DNA of 64,000 nt from Rhynchopus euleeides (lineage: Eukaryota; Euglenozoa; Diplonemea; Diplonemida; Diplonemidae): positions 1,456,379 to 1,520,378 of the forward strand of contig OY723254.1 of assembly GCA_963210315.1 (NCBI GenBank). The letters are read 5' to 3'. Both the position numbers and the translations under genes were made by a program. Position 1 is the stretch's first letter. The number at the start of each line of letters is the position of its first letter. The notes beneath the pieces were generated by a model. That model ran no database searches. It saw only the letters and a program-made list of their open reading frames with translations, and was not told the DNA's origin. This document shows positions 39,815-51,459 of the stretch, piece after piece.

Positions 39815-40273
39815 GTGAGTCCCCTCCTCCCGCCTCCGTCACGCCTTTTTCTTTCATCCACCCCCCCTCAGCAATGGTGGTGCAGTCTAGGTTTTACCCA
39901 CAGCCATGCGCACACCCACACAGACACAGGCACAGGGGCTGACACACACTCACCCCGAAGTTCGTCTTTCCGCCCCGCCTTCTCCATTTCGTTCTCCTTC
40001 TATCCTTCCCCACACACACACACACGCGTGCAGTTTATCCAAAAAGGTGTGCGTTTTGTTTTGCTTGTTATTTGTCTCCTTTGCAAAAAAAAAGCATACC
40101 CGCTCACATCACACTAACCTTCCCCTCCCCCCCATCCCACACAAGGCTCCTTGACTGCAGCATATTAGCCACATCACAGCCCGTATACCTCTCACTCGGC
40201 CTCGGTCCTGACCGGCAGTTTGAGTGAAGGGCTTTTGTTTTCGGCTCTGCTGCTTGCTTTTCTCTCCACTCCA

Positions 40274-41548
40274 ATGCCTCTGCGCTGCTGGCTGCTGGCT
40301 GCTGCCGCTTGTTGTGCTGTGGGACTCCGTCTGCCGCGCATCAGCGGCAACTGCCGGGCAGACAGCGACTGCCGTGAAGGGTACCTCTGCAAGGTGCCGC
40401 CGTCCGGGGGTTGTGCCGATGGTGCCCCTCTGCTGAGCCGTGGGCAGGACTGCGGGGCTCGCCCAGCGTGCTGCGAAGGGCGGCTGAAGTGTGTGCCGCT
40501 GGCCCTGACCAGCCATTGCAAGGATGCCCACTTCGACGTGGGGCGGTGCATGCGTGCGCACCGTGCTGTGGACATGCCCTCCCGGAAGTATGTCGACAAC
40601 CACAACGGGCTGCAGGTGAGCTACCTCGAGCGTGGCAGGCAGGGCAACCCACTTGTGCTGTTCCTCCACGGCTTCCCCGAGCTGAGCGACAGCTGGCGCC
40701 CCCAGCTGGACTACTTCGGTGCGCGGGGGTTCTGGGCTGTCGCACCCGACCTGCGTGGGTACGGCGAGACGACCGGAAGCAGCAGCGTTGCCTCCCTGGA
40801 GGTGCTGAACCTGGTGAACGACACAGTGGGCCTCATCCGGGCGCTGAATGTGACGTCTGCCGTGCTTGTGGGGCACGACGTGGGCGCGGTGCCCGCCTTC
40901 TTTGCGTCGCAGCTCCACCCGGACATGGTGCGGGGTGTGGTGCTGGCGTCGCTGCCCTTCGGGCTGGTGCCCCCCCTCATGGATGCCGACCCCTTTGCGC
41001 AGGAGGTGGCGTTTGAACAGCTCCTGGCGTCTGTGGGCATGGTGTTCTCCCAGGCGTACCTGCGCACACGCGCAGAGGAGGATATCGCTGCCGACCCTGC
41101 CGCGTGGCTGCGCAAGGCATATTATGTCGGATCCTCAGAGGGCGGGTTCCATGTGGACGTGGCAGCAAGGCAGCTGTACCCGATTGCATACCCTGCGGGG
41201 AGTGATTTTTTTGCGCTCGTGCCGGGCCCAGTCCCAGAGCAGCCGAAATTCGGGGCTCTGCTCGACCGCCAGGCACGGTTCTTCCGATCGGGCGGTGCGC
41301 ACATGCCACTCGCATACTACAACATCACGTATTTCGATGTGCAGCAGATATTCACAGGGCCCACCCTCAAGATGCCTTACTACTTTATTGCAGGAGAGCA
41401 CGAGTTTGTCAACGGGTACGACTTCCTGGAGGCGGTGCCGGGGTTTGCGGGCAAGGGGCGTGTGTCATCCTCGGGCCACTGGTTTCAGCATGAGAACCCG
41501 AACGGAACGAACCAGGTGCTGGAAATATTCCTCAACCGCTTCTTGTAG
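40274..41548 (+). CDS. Secreted epoxide hydrolase with Cys-rich N-terminus
   Basis: 424 residues, single exon, ATG 40274. Residues 1-18 form a signal peptide (PLRCWLLAAAACCAVGL). A Cys-rich segment follows to about residue 90 (ten or so cysteines, CRADSDCREGYLC, CCEGRLKC) like a small disulfide module. An alpha/beta hydrolase domain follows: LFLHGFPELSDSW (oxyanion HGFPE, about 131), APDLRGYGET, LVGHDVGAVPAF (nucleophile Asp, about 202), PYYFIAGEHEF and SSSGHWFQHENP (catalytic His, about 401). These are the signatures of soluble-type epoxide hydrolases, which open epoxides to diols; related haloalkane dehalogenases lack HGFPE. The Cys module and export are unusual and suggest action in the endomembrane system or outside the cell. 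Several NxT/S glycosylation sites are present. Confidence 0.88.
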   Translation: MPLRCWLLAAAACCAVGLRLPRISGNCRADSDCREGYLCKVPPSGGCADGAPLLSRGQDCGARPACCEGRLKCVPLALTSHCKDAHFDVGRCMRAHRAVDMPSRKYVDNHNGLQVSYLERGRQGNPLVLFLHGFPELSDSWRPQLDYFGARGFWAVAPDLRGYGETTGSSSVASLEVLNLVNDTVGLIRALNVTSAVLVGHDVGAVPAFFASQLHPDMVRGVVLASLPFGLVPPLMDADPFAQEVAFEQLLASVGMVFSQAYLRTRAEEDIAADPAAWLRKAYYVGSSEGGFHVDVAARQLYPIAYPAGSDFFALVPGPVPEQPKFGALLDRQARFFRSGGAHMPLAYYNITYFDVQQIFTGPTLKMPYYFIAGEHEFVNGYDFLEAVPGFAGKGRVSSSGHWFQHENPNGTNQVLEIFLNRFL

Positions 41549-43380
41549 AATCCATACGTCTGGCGCTTCGGAGAGGGTGTTCGTAATTTTGTTTTGATTT
41601 TGCCATTCCTTACGGCTTCAATCAACGGCGTTGGACAGTTCAAGAAAGAGGACTGTTGGTACCGTCCAGGGGGTCGCCGGTCGGCAAAAATAAAATCAAT
41701 GGGGGTCTTCGCTCCATCCGCCAAAAAAAACCAAAAAAAACCGGAAAAAACCCGTGAAAAAGTCGGAAAAAAAGAGTGTGGGGAGTTGGGTCCAGTTTAG
41801 CAAAGTGAGCTTATTTTTCGAAAATTGAAAAATTGGGGACACCAAAAGTCCCCAGAAAAATCTTCGACTTGGCCCGCAGAGTGATTTTTTTTTGGTGAAA
41901 AACGATTTCAACAGTTGTCCAACAGTTGCTGTACAAGACGGCACACCGTTCTCTGCGCATGGGCTGCTGCACGTGAATCATTTGGATGTCCGAGGGGCTA
42001 TCGGAACGAGGAGGGCCACGAGCCTGAACTACCCGCCAGCAGTGATCCCGTGCCAGGGCTGGCAGGGGGCCGCGGCCCCACCTCCCTTTTTCTGTAATTG
42101 TTTGGGAGGGTGGGCCGCCAGGGGTGGCATGGCCCTACCCTCGGCCCTACCTCCCGGGTCAGATTTTGGGGCTTTTGGGTTCGGCCTTGTGGCCGAGTTT
42201 TCATGCGCCGCAGCGTATGAAAACCCAACGGCATGCTGGGGGCTTGATGGTGTTCATCGAAGCGCACCTCATCATGCCCCAAGCGAAGGACCATCCCCGC
42301 CTGGAATGTGCAACAGCACCAACCGGTGTGGGGACTAGCCTTCGAAGACTTTCAGGATGTTCACTACCGTGGCCTCCGGCGGCTGGGGGGCTGGATTCCT
42401 GATTTTTGATCCAGCAGGACGACCAAAGGCAGGAACATCCGGTGCCTCTCGAATTGGGTGAATGTGTGGCCGTGCATTCGATCCTGTTTGCATCATACCA
42501 CGGGAAGTCGGGGCGGGGTTGGGCTGCACTTTTGTTCTCGCGAGCTCGGCCACCCTGTGCCCGACTTCTTTTATGGTTTGCCCGACCCCCAGCGAGATCA
42601 CTGGCAGCCAGACCTTGTTCAACATAAACAGCAGACAAGAGAGCAGAATGGAGTGTGGGGCAGCTGCCGTGCTCCCACACATAAACATCGCAGCTCTCGC
42701 GCTGCCTGCACGAAAGGGACGGGTAACCTGCAGGTCACCCACAGCAGCCTACTGCCTACGTTCTATACAAGATCAGCGCCGACCACACGAAAGGCTGTTC
42801 GACCTGCGGCGCAACAACAAGCTCCGGTGGGAACAGAACTGAGCGGCAACAGGATGCAATGCAGGCCCACATCCGTTGCCCTGCGGCAAGAGCAGTCACA
42901 TCGATATCGTTGACAGGGCCTGCCCACTGGTGTGTGACGGGGTGACCTACAGATGGTGACCTGGCCCACGGCAGAACACCTGGGTCGGGGGATGGCTGCG
43001 ACTGGGCATTACCTAACTCTTCATGATGCAGGACTGCGGACAAATGGTCCAAGAGAGCAAGTATGGCTCCCGCTCAGCTCTCACTGAAGTTGAACCAGAT
43101 GCAAGTGGCGGGAGGAGGAGGGGGTCCCGGGGGAGGACACACCGGCCGGCAACCCACGAGGACTGGCCCGTCCCAGTCGACAGAAGAACAAAGCAGGAAC
43201 ACGGACTCACCTGAAACGACATACTGAAGTGTGGGAGGAGGAGGCGAGCACAAAAGGGCGTCGGCTACCGCACGCCCTTTGGCCGCAGCCGACGACGACC
43301 GAACCGGCCACCGGCCGGGAGGTGCGTGTGGCGTGGGGGGCGAAGCCCCCCACGCAAGGGGGGTCCGGGGGGCGAAGCCC
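41549..43380. other. Intergenic, no gene supported
   Basis: Contains an A-rich stretch with AAAAAACC repeats (41725-41770), a truncated interspersed hairpin repeat at 42356-42400, and GGGGGGCGAAGCCCCCC hairpins at 43336-43385. Open frames lack family features. Confidence 0.5.
42356..42400 (+). repeat. Interspersed hairpin repeat, truncated copy
   Basis: GATGTTCACTACCGTGGCCT followed by CCGGCGGCTGGGGGGCT, then unrelated sequence. Confidence 0.7.
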
Positions 43381-44217
43381 CCCGGAAAAAAATTTGGGGT
43401 TTTTTGGCCTATTTTTGGCCATTTTCCGCTGCATTTGTTTGATTTTGGGTCGGGAAAGGTATGGCCAGGAAGTGGGAAAAATTGAGGAAAAAGTCGGAAA
43501 TTTTCAGGTTTGCCCATATAAACCATGGGTCACAGATTCCGATTTTTGGGTCAGACTCCAAGTTTGACACAAGGGAAAATAGGCAAAAATTTTCACCTAT
43601 TTTTGGTCACCTAAGGGGGGGGGGCTTCGCTCCGGGTCACTGACCCAAGCTGACCCAGATTGACCCGGAGCGAAGCCCCCCATTTTCCTAAGGTGAAAAA
43701 CCCCAGGGTGACCCAAATTGACCCGGAGCGAAGACCCCCATGTTCGTTCCCATAGGAAAAAATTTGGGGTTTTTTGGCCTATTTTTGGCCATTTTCCGCT
43801 GCATTTGTTTGATTTTGGGTCGGGAAAGGTATGGCCAGGAAGTGGGAAAAATTGAGGAAAAAGTCGGAAATTTTCAGGTTTGCCCATATAAACCATGGGT
43901 CACAGATTCCGATTTTTGGGTCAGACTCCAAGTTTGACACAAGGGAAAATAGGCAAAAATTTTCACCTATTTTTGGTCACCTAAGGGGGGGGGGCTTCGC
44001 TCCGGGTCACTGACCCAAGCTGACCCAGATTGACCCGGAGCGAAGCCCCCCATTTTCCTAAGGTGAAAAACCCCAGGGTGACCCAAATTGACCCAAGTTG
44101 ACCCAAATTGACCCGGAGCGAAGACCCCCATGTTCGTTCCCATAGGAAAAAATTTGGGGTTTTTTGGCCTATTTTTGGCCATTTTCCGCTGCATTTGTTT
44201 GATTTTGGGTCGGGAAA

Positions 44218-47200
44218 TTTTTTTTTTAGGAGAGGGGGCCCGGTGCCTGCGCGCGTCCTGTCGTACTGTGGCTGCTTGGTGGGGCTAGCGCAGCAGGTTC
44301 TACTTTTGCTTCTACGGGCTCTTAGCACTGTAACATGAACTACACGAACAACAAAGCTCTAGGGCAAACAAACCGCGCACTGGCCGGGGTTGAGCTGCGT
44401 GGGGCTCCGTGCTGGCGGCATGAACAAGGGGCTGTAGGTAAGTCTACCATTCACAAGGGGCAGCCCGCTGGTGAGGGGAAAAGGGGGCGAGGTAAAGGGG
44501 GGGGGGGCAGGGGGGGAGAGGCGAAAGCGACTGACAGCGAGGGCGTGGACCGACTCCGCTGGCGCATTCACCGGAAGAAAGGGGAAGGGGGCACGGGGGT
44601 GGGGAACGGGAGGGGGGGGGGGGGAGGGGCGAAAGGAAAGAGGGGGGTAGGGGGGGGGGAGCCGACCTACGGCTATCTCGCTCCCCTGGCGGCCCTACTC
44701 CCCTGGCTCTGGGACCCCTGGGAACTCCGCTGCGAAGACCCCCGCGCCCCTGGCCGGCTCGCCCGCGCCCGCTTGCCTGCCCGCGCCCTCAGACGACAAC
44801 AGACCACGTTGTACGCCTCCGCCTGTGAGGCCTTGTCATCCCCCAACTCGGCCCACCAAGCCTGAATGGCCCGGAGCGCCGCCTCCTGCTCCTCCTGCGG
44901 TCGGTGCACGTCGGGGCAGAACTGCTCCTCCCACTCCCCCACCGTCGTGGCCCCGTCGTCCTCATCCATCTCCTGACCACGCTGCGGCGATGCCGACTCC
45001 CGCTTCCGCTTCGGCTGCGACGACATCGAGGTGGCTGGTGCTTGCGCAGGGTTGGAGCCTTCCTCGGTGGCGGTCGGGTCGGAGCGGCCGGTGGCCGGGG
45101 CGCCGGTGGGTGCAGGAGGGGGATCACCTTCTCGTCGAGGGGGATCACCCTGATCCTGTGGCTGCGGGACCCTCGCAGGCGGCTCCTCCGCGTCCCGAGG
45201 CCCCAGATCCATACAGGTCTCCCCCTGCTCCACGCATTCCCCACACGCCCTGCAATCGCAACCGAAACAACGCCAGTGTTCGACTGCGGTATCCACCGCC
45301 TCTGCACAGCGGGCACAGTAAAAACGGCGGCGCGACGGCTGGGACGGCACCTGGCACATGGGGAGGCCCTGCTCCCCCCCTGGACAGCCAGTCCGCCCCA
45401 ACACCGGCGAGGGGGCGAGGGCAGACACTGCCTCCGCCAGAGGTGGGGGCACCAAAAGGGGGGTGTAGTGCTTTCCCTGATGCTTGACTCCAAGCACTCC
45501 GACGAAAGGCTTCACCCGGGGGCGGTGGACCGTGGGGGGCGCTTGATCAGATAGGACCACCACAGCCCACCCCGACCCCAGCGCAAGTCCATGTACTGCT
45601 ACCTGGTCCGCCCAAGAAGCCTCGTCCCGGCTACCCTCGACTCGCATGGCCGCAGCCCAGGACTCGCTGTTCGGCTCGGCCCGAGCACAAAGGCCTGGGT
45701 CACGTAGCACCGCCTGGACGGCTAGCCTCCGCATGCCCGCCGCCGAGCCTCCCATAATGAAAGCCGCCGCATCGAAGAAGCAGTCGCCTGGTGTGAAACG
45801 GAACCCCGTGCACTCCTGCATCCCCAAAGACCGTTGCAGCCTGGACAGACCGTCCCCTCCCCCTGGGGCCCGGCCCTCCAGCAAAGCCTTTGTCAGTGCG
45901 GTGCTCGCCGGCGGCGGAGGAGGGGGCTCCGCTTGCCCCGGCGGATGAGGGGCCACCCCTTGGTCCTCGCGTGGCAGAGGTAGTGGCGTGCAGACGCACC
46001 TGGTGTCGTCTTCGCCCAGCTCACAGCAGGTCGGGCACACCATCCTCGAGCAGTGACCACACTCCCCATGGCGCACGGCCGTGGTGAAGAGCGACGCACA
46101 GAACTGACAGCAACCCGGTGACCCCGACACATCCACGCGCCCCGGGATAACCGGGCCCTGCGGCACCTCGACCTCCACACACTTCGTGTATGTGACCTGT
46201 TCCACCACCTGGTCCGGCACCGTGACCGGCTTGAACCCCCCGTCCACGCCGCCCACAAAAAGCGCTTGGCATGGTTCACCTGGGGCCACGAGAAGAGGGG
46301 GGAGGTTGTCTCTAAAAACCACAGCGTGGACGTCGAGGGCCACCGCCACCCCACGGAGGGCCACCTGGTCCACGTCTTCGCCACCCCCGGAAGCCAGCAT
46401 ACGCCCCGCCCACTCGTCGGGGTCTGAGAGGAGCAGACGGAGTGTGGGCGCTCGACGGACGCACACCACCGCCAGGCGCAGAAGCTTGTCAGCGTCGATG
46501 TCAAACCCCAGGTCACACGCCGCGGCCGTCACCGCCACCACCCACGTTGCTGGGGCCCCCTCCGCCACTGACCCACCCAAGGCGGCGACCTGTTCTGGCA
46601 TCGTAAGAGCATTACCAAGCCCCTCTGCCAGGTCCTCAATAGCCACTCGCGCCCCTCCTCGCTTGTCTCTCCACTTTTCGATGACGACAGAGGGGGACGG
46701 AGATGTCGGTGCTGCCTCTGCCCGAGGGACCGGGTCCGCCTGGGGCACAGGGCGCTCCTCATCAGGGTCAATGAACACCTCCCCCTCCCCACGCGAGTCA
46801 ACCGAGAACCGCATGAAGTGGTCCGGGTTCAGGGGGGCCGCGGCCTCTGTAGCCAACGCCGTCCGGCTCACTGCTGCTGGCGATATGGGGCCGCATTCAA
46901 GGAGTGTTCGACCCAGGATGTGGCTGTACGCGCTACTCACTCTGGTGGCGTGGCTCTGGGTGACCAGAACCCTGCTTCGCCCCGTCCGTTCCGCTGCTAG
47001 GCGGCCCAGCTTGCCGAAAACCTGGTGCGCCGACGGCCCCAGACCCCCGAAAGCCTCCATCGCAAAGGCCGCGAAAATCTGGCCAGATCTCCTGCAGGGA
47101 TCACGATACCTCCTGTTCTTCTCTGCCTCCCCCGCTGCCGCCGCCGCTCCAGTAAACCTCGCAGCAGCTTGGACCACGGAAGCCGCGAGGGGATTGCGGA

Positions 47201-48882
47201 TCGTCACGTCGATGACCCGCGGCCACACCCGGCGAGTGACAATGTCCCCGGGGCGCTCCTGGGAGTCCGGAAGGATGTGGAGCGTCTCCATCTCGGGGCT
47301 CGTACCCGCTTCCACCGCGAGTCTGTACAGGCTGTCCCGCACGACATCGTGACGCCGAGTGGGCCCACCCCCCACCCTACAGTTCAGCGCGTGGGTGCCG
47401 TGCGTGTCCATCTCTTGCCCACACCTGCCGCACTTGGCGTCTGGCTCGAAGAGGGAGATGCCCAGCCTGTGCCGCGTCACCACAACCATTTCCTCTCCCC
47501 CGACACGCGTCTCTTCCGTCAGCTTGCCCGCATACGTGGCCCCTGCATGTGGGAGTGACAGGGACCGGTACCTGGCTCTGTCACTGGCGTCTGCCCGCTC
47601 GTGCAAGTCTCGGTGGTGAACGTCGATGATGGCCAGGGAGAGGTCCTTCTGTTTCACCATCTCCGTGGGGCGGGACTCCGAATCCACAGCATCCCCCTCG
47701 CTCACGTCGTTGTTGTAGGCCGAGCTCAGGGTGTGCCACGCCGCCGTATCCCAGGTGAACTCCTTGTCCAACTCCCGACATAACAGATACCCGTTCTGCA
47801 TGGAAGCCATCGCTGCGGCGTGCCAGTGCTCCGTAGAACGGCGTATACCGAGCCCACCCACCCGGACCGGCAGCGTCGCCTGTCGCATGGCGTCGTCCGG
47901 GAGAGTGTCGTCCGCCAGGCAGAGGATACGAGTCAGGCACTTCTCGACCGCCGCATCGCTCTTCGCCAGGTATTCCGTCGCACCCCTATGTCCCAGTGCA
48001 CGCATGTAGAACACCAGGCGCGCGAAACCCTCGCAATGCCGGAGGAGAGCAAGGGCCACCTGCCTGTCTTCGAGCGTCGCCAACGCCTCAAGGTAAGGCG
48101 CGAATTCAGCCAGCTTCTCGTCCATGTAGCGCTCGCAGAACTCTCGCGACCCTATGGGCGTGCCCAGGAGGGTGAAATCGCCCCCCTCACGGTACACCAC
48201 TCCCGGCTTGTCAGTCTCATCAGGGAGGCGAAGAAGGAACCCTTGCGCTTCAAGCTCGGTCTTCGAGAGGCGGTTGAGGTCGATAAGCTCACACTTGTCC
48301 AGCTTGACCTCCAACCCCTTCTCCTTGCTCCACTTCACCACGAAATCCAGCGCCTCCTTCACGACTCCCGCTGGCCCCATCAGCACGCCGTCGTCCAGGT
48401 AGAAGACACTACCTCCACACCCTGCGAAGTGCCCGACCAGCATCTCAGCTAGCTCTTTAATGGCTAGGGAGAAAAGAAGTGGTCCGAGGGGGTCCCCCTG
48501 CTGAACTCCACACGTGGACTGGAAGACGTGCCCACTGTACGATAGTGTGGAGGGGGACCCGTAGCACCACTGTGCGAAAGGGAGGAGGCCCGGGATGTCT
48601 CGTTCAACCACCTCTAGGAACGCCTCCCGGTGGACAGAGTTGAACGCGTTCTTGAAATCGATTTTAAGAACGACAGCATCCCGGGGCCCACCACCTGCGG
48701 CTGTCGCCTTGGCGCGCTCCGCCCACTGTGCCACCACCGCTACACCCGCCTCGAGTCCCCGTTGAACTGCGACGCCCACCTGCTTCCCTTTCATCAGGAT
48801 GCGCCGTGCTGCGTCTTTATGGCGAGTGGAGAGCAGCTTGGCGGTTAGCCTCCTCAGAGTCTCACCGCACGCTATCGGTCGC
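44218..48882 (-). mobile_element. 5'-truncated LINE with poly(A) tail
   Basis: On the minus strand the element runs from 48882, inside the RT domain, to a run of ten A at 44227-44218. Flanks are the two halves of tandem unit 3. Comparison with intact units shows that about 19 bp (GGTATGGCCAGGAAGTGGG) of target is missing, so the insertion made a small deletion rather than a duplication. The 3' UTR (44228-44672) is rich in CCCCCC tracts. Confidence 0.9.
44673..48882 (-). CDS. LINE polyprotein: RT, restriction-like endonuclease, OTU protease (5'-truncated)
   Basis: About 1,403 residues remain. The frame enters at RPIACGETLRRL, near the start of the RT fingers, so everything upstream is lost. 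RT motifs: LKIDFKNAFNSV, GVQQGDPLGPLLFSL, FYLDDGVLMG (about 48400), LGTPIG. A zinc motif CGRCGQEMDTHGTHALNC (about 47380-47435) and RPGDIVTRR...RVIDVTI...AEKNRRY (about 47110-47260) make a restriction-like endonuclease, as in RLE-type LINEs. The C-terminal half has a degenerate OTU-like block (about 46280-46560), a Cys-rich cluster (about 46000-46110) and a second OTU domain with PGDCFFDAAAF (Cys near 45781) and HYTPL (His near 45470), thus a likely active deubiquitinase. A last Cys cluster (CARCAEAV...CFGCDCRACGEC, about 45210-45320) and a basic Ser/Arg tail follow. No frameshift or stop interrupts the remaining frame. Confidence 0.88.
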
Positions 48883-49172
48883 GAAAAATTGAGGAAAAAG
48901 TCGGAAATTTTCAGGTTTGCCCATATAAACCATGGGTCACAGATTCCGATTTTTGGGTCAGACTCCAAGTTTGACACAAGGGAAAATAGGCAAAAATTTT
49001 CACCTATTTTTGGTCACCTAAGGGGGGGGGGCTTCGCTCCGGGTCACTGACCCAAGCTGACCCAGATTGACCCGGAGCGAAGCCCCCCATTTTCCTAAGG
49101 TGAAAAACCCCAGGGTGACCCAAATTGACCCAAGTTGACCCAAATTGACCCAAATTGACCCGGAGCGAAGAC

Positions 49173-51459
49173 CCCCAATTCACATCTTTTCACACCTTTT
49201 CGTCAGCTGATTGAGGGTGTGATATGAGGGTTCTATCCAACAAGGATATCAAGGCGGCACTTTCAAAGTCCTGCCAAGGACAGCGCCACGTGGGTGTGTG
49301 CTTCTGATATATGTTACACCTTTTCGTATTGCAATTTGGGTTAGCGTGCTGGCATCGCAGCCTGGCCCCGAAGGACCATACCGTGAGGAACCGGGCCCGC
49401 TATCCTACTCTTGCTCTACGTGACACCACACGGTTTCGCTCTCCTCCTCGTTGCGCTGTAAAGGAGGGGGGACACACACACACTGGAAGCCGGAGATTGC
49501 GCCTGCTGATACTGAGGCGCAATCTTCGCGACGACGCGTTGAAAAGAGCGCGGAATAGCCGCCGAACGAAAGATGGTGGGAGAGGGGATGCAGCGGGTGC
49601 GCTTCGGAACCGCACGCAACACCTGCTTCTGGAGGAAACGAGAACGAGAAGGACACCTTTTCACACTTTGTTGCCAAGTCTTTACGCACACCTGGTGTGA
49701 ATTTCTGTGAATTTTTGCCTGCCCGTTGTGAAACTTGGTGACGCGTGGTGTGAGGCGACCCCCTGGACGGTACCAACTGTTGCCAACGCACGCATGGACA
49801 CTCCTACCTCAGGTGCGCGCAAACAAAACTTTGTTCCTTGGTGTGGTTGGACAAGAAGTATCTCCCGAACATATCCCGATTTTGTCAACGAAAATAACAA
49901 AATAGATCGGCGGGCAACGCAGCTGGGGTGCGGCCGAACCTTGCATTGGGACTGCCTTGCCTGCTGCGGGTGGGTCGTGTGGGTCGGACACCCCAGCACA
50001 GCGACAGGCAAGCCTGTTGAGATTGCGGTTTGAAACCACACCCACCCCGCCTGAAATTACATGAACGAACTGCGTTTCTACTCCGTGAACACAACCTTGT
50101 TGCGCGCCACTGCCTGCTCATCCCACACGCCAGGCTGGTGGTAGTCGACCAAAGAAACAACAATCAGATATTTTGATTGACACTACCTGATCTACCACCC
50201 GGAATCATGAAGAAATGACTCAACCGGGGGGCCGTCAGGGTTCCAGTTTCCTGAAACGTTCTTCCGTCGATAGCCAGGAGTTAGTCCTTGAAGACTGGAA
50301 TCGCCCCTGTTCCCACCTGCCGGGCTGAATACCCGGTGTCTCTGTCTTGCTCACCTTTCCACCCCATCCGTCCTGTCTCTTCAGTTCGTGTGACACGGAC
50401 ACACCTGCACTTGGGTGCCACATCAATCGGCTTGCTTATTCAAATGACACACCCTGTTTTGCTGTTCGGAACACTAGCATGGCAGGGACCTTTTCTTCCT
50501 GAAGATGTGTGGGCCACAATCTGGCAGCATCCTGAACACAAAGGATATGTTGGCACCATAGGAAACGCACTAATCACTCTTGAAGCGACATGGTTTTGAA
50601 ATAAACAAAACAGAAACATCGATTTAATACCTGCTCGTGCGTACAGTTACACCCGACCCTATCCCTACCCCGACCCCGACGCCCCCGCATACTGCGAGGG
50701 ACGATATCCCCACCGCGGCGACGCGGCTCAAGTCCGAGAGACATTGTTGGGGAAACCCGGTCATCTCTCGTATAAGCGGCGCTCAGAGGACTGACGCTCG
50801 CTTGTCTTGTGCCGGAGGCGCAGGGGGGGAGGCCCCAAAAAATACAAAGCAATGGCCAGAGGAAGTAAATCGTAAGGACCAGAGGTTTTTTGCAAAAAGA
50901 AAAAGGGGACGATGAATGTTTTGTGTATGTCTCAAACGATTCAGAGTTGTCCAGTATCTTGGGAGTCTTGGTTGTTTTGGCGGTGGTTTTGAAAGCGTAT
51001 CCAACGTAGAAAACTGTTCACTGTGCGGGCCCTTCTTGCGAACACTTCACACCCAACAGGCTGTGCGGATGTTCTGCGTTCACGTCAGCAAGACCGTCTG
51101 CTCCCAGCAGTTTATTTTTGTAATTGGAAACCAGGCAGCGCACCCCGTGACCCGTGCCCCTTTTTCCTTTTGTGTTCGTTTCACACGACACTCAGCACAA
51201 CCCGTGCCGATTGTCGTGTGGCAAGCGTTCAACAAAGAAAGAGACGTTTTTTCTTTTGTGTTCGTTTCACACGACACGCTCCCCCACCCCCCCACTCCCC
51301 TCGACCCCCCCTCGGCCTTTGCCCGGCATCTCTGTAAATCACTCCGCACATCCAACTTCTGCTACAGCAGAAATCCCTTGACATCGCATCCCCAAGGCTG
51401 GGAATACGAACTCCACCCCCACCTCTTGAACAGAGCGGTAGGCGAGTGCTGTGGGCGAC
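49173..51459. other. Intergenic, no gene supported
   Basis: Frames of up to about 190 codons on either strand lack recognisable features. Two copies of TTTTGTGTTCGTTTCACACGACAC (about 51165-51190 and 51252-51278), 87 bp apart, form a short direct repeat just before the PEBP-family gene. Confidence 0.5.

Larger units (their letters stand above)
43386..49172 (+). repeat. Three tandem units of about 370-390 bp, third split by a LINE
   Basis: Units start at about 43386, 43759 and 44149 with AAAAAATTTGGGGTTTTTTG. Each contains CATATAAACCATGGGTCACA and a hairpin CTTCGCTCCGGGTCA / TGACCCGGAGCGAAG. Units 1 and 2 are almost identical except that unit 2 has an extra GACCCAAGTTGACCCAAATT block. Unit 3 runs 44149-44217 and resumes at 48883-49172, with a further repeat block. 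The chance reading frame over this repeat extends the LINE ORF at its N-terminus and is not part of it. Confidence 0.9.

Noticed and set aside
44340-44865. 176-codon plus-strand open frame in the LINE 3' end
   Set aside because: Glycine-rich translation of G tracts of the LINE 3' UTR, antisense to the real gene.
48883-48977. N-terminal 31 residues of the longest LINE frame (MSNLESDPKIG...)
   Set aside because: They are translated from the flanking tandem repeat, not from the LINE, because the same DNA occurs at 43480 and 43850 without the element.
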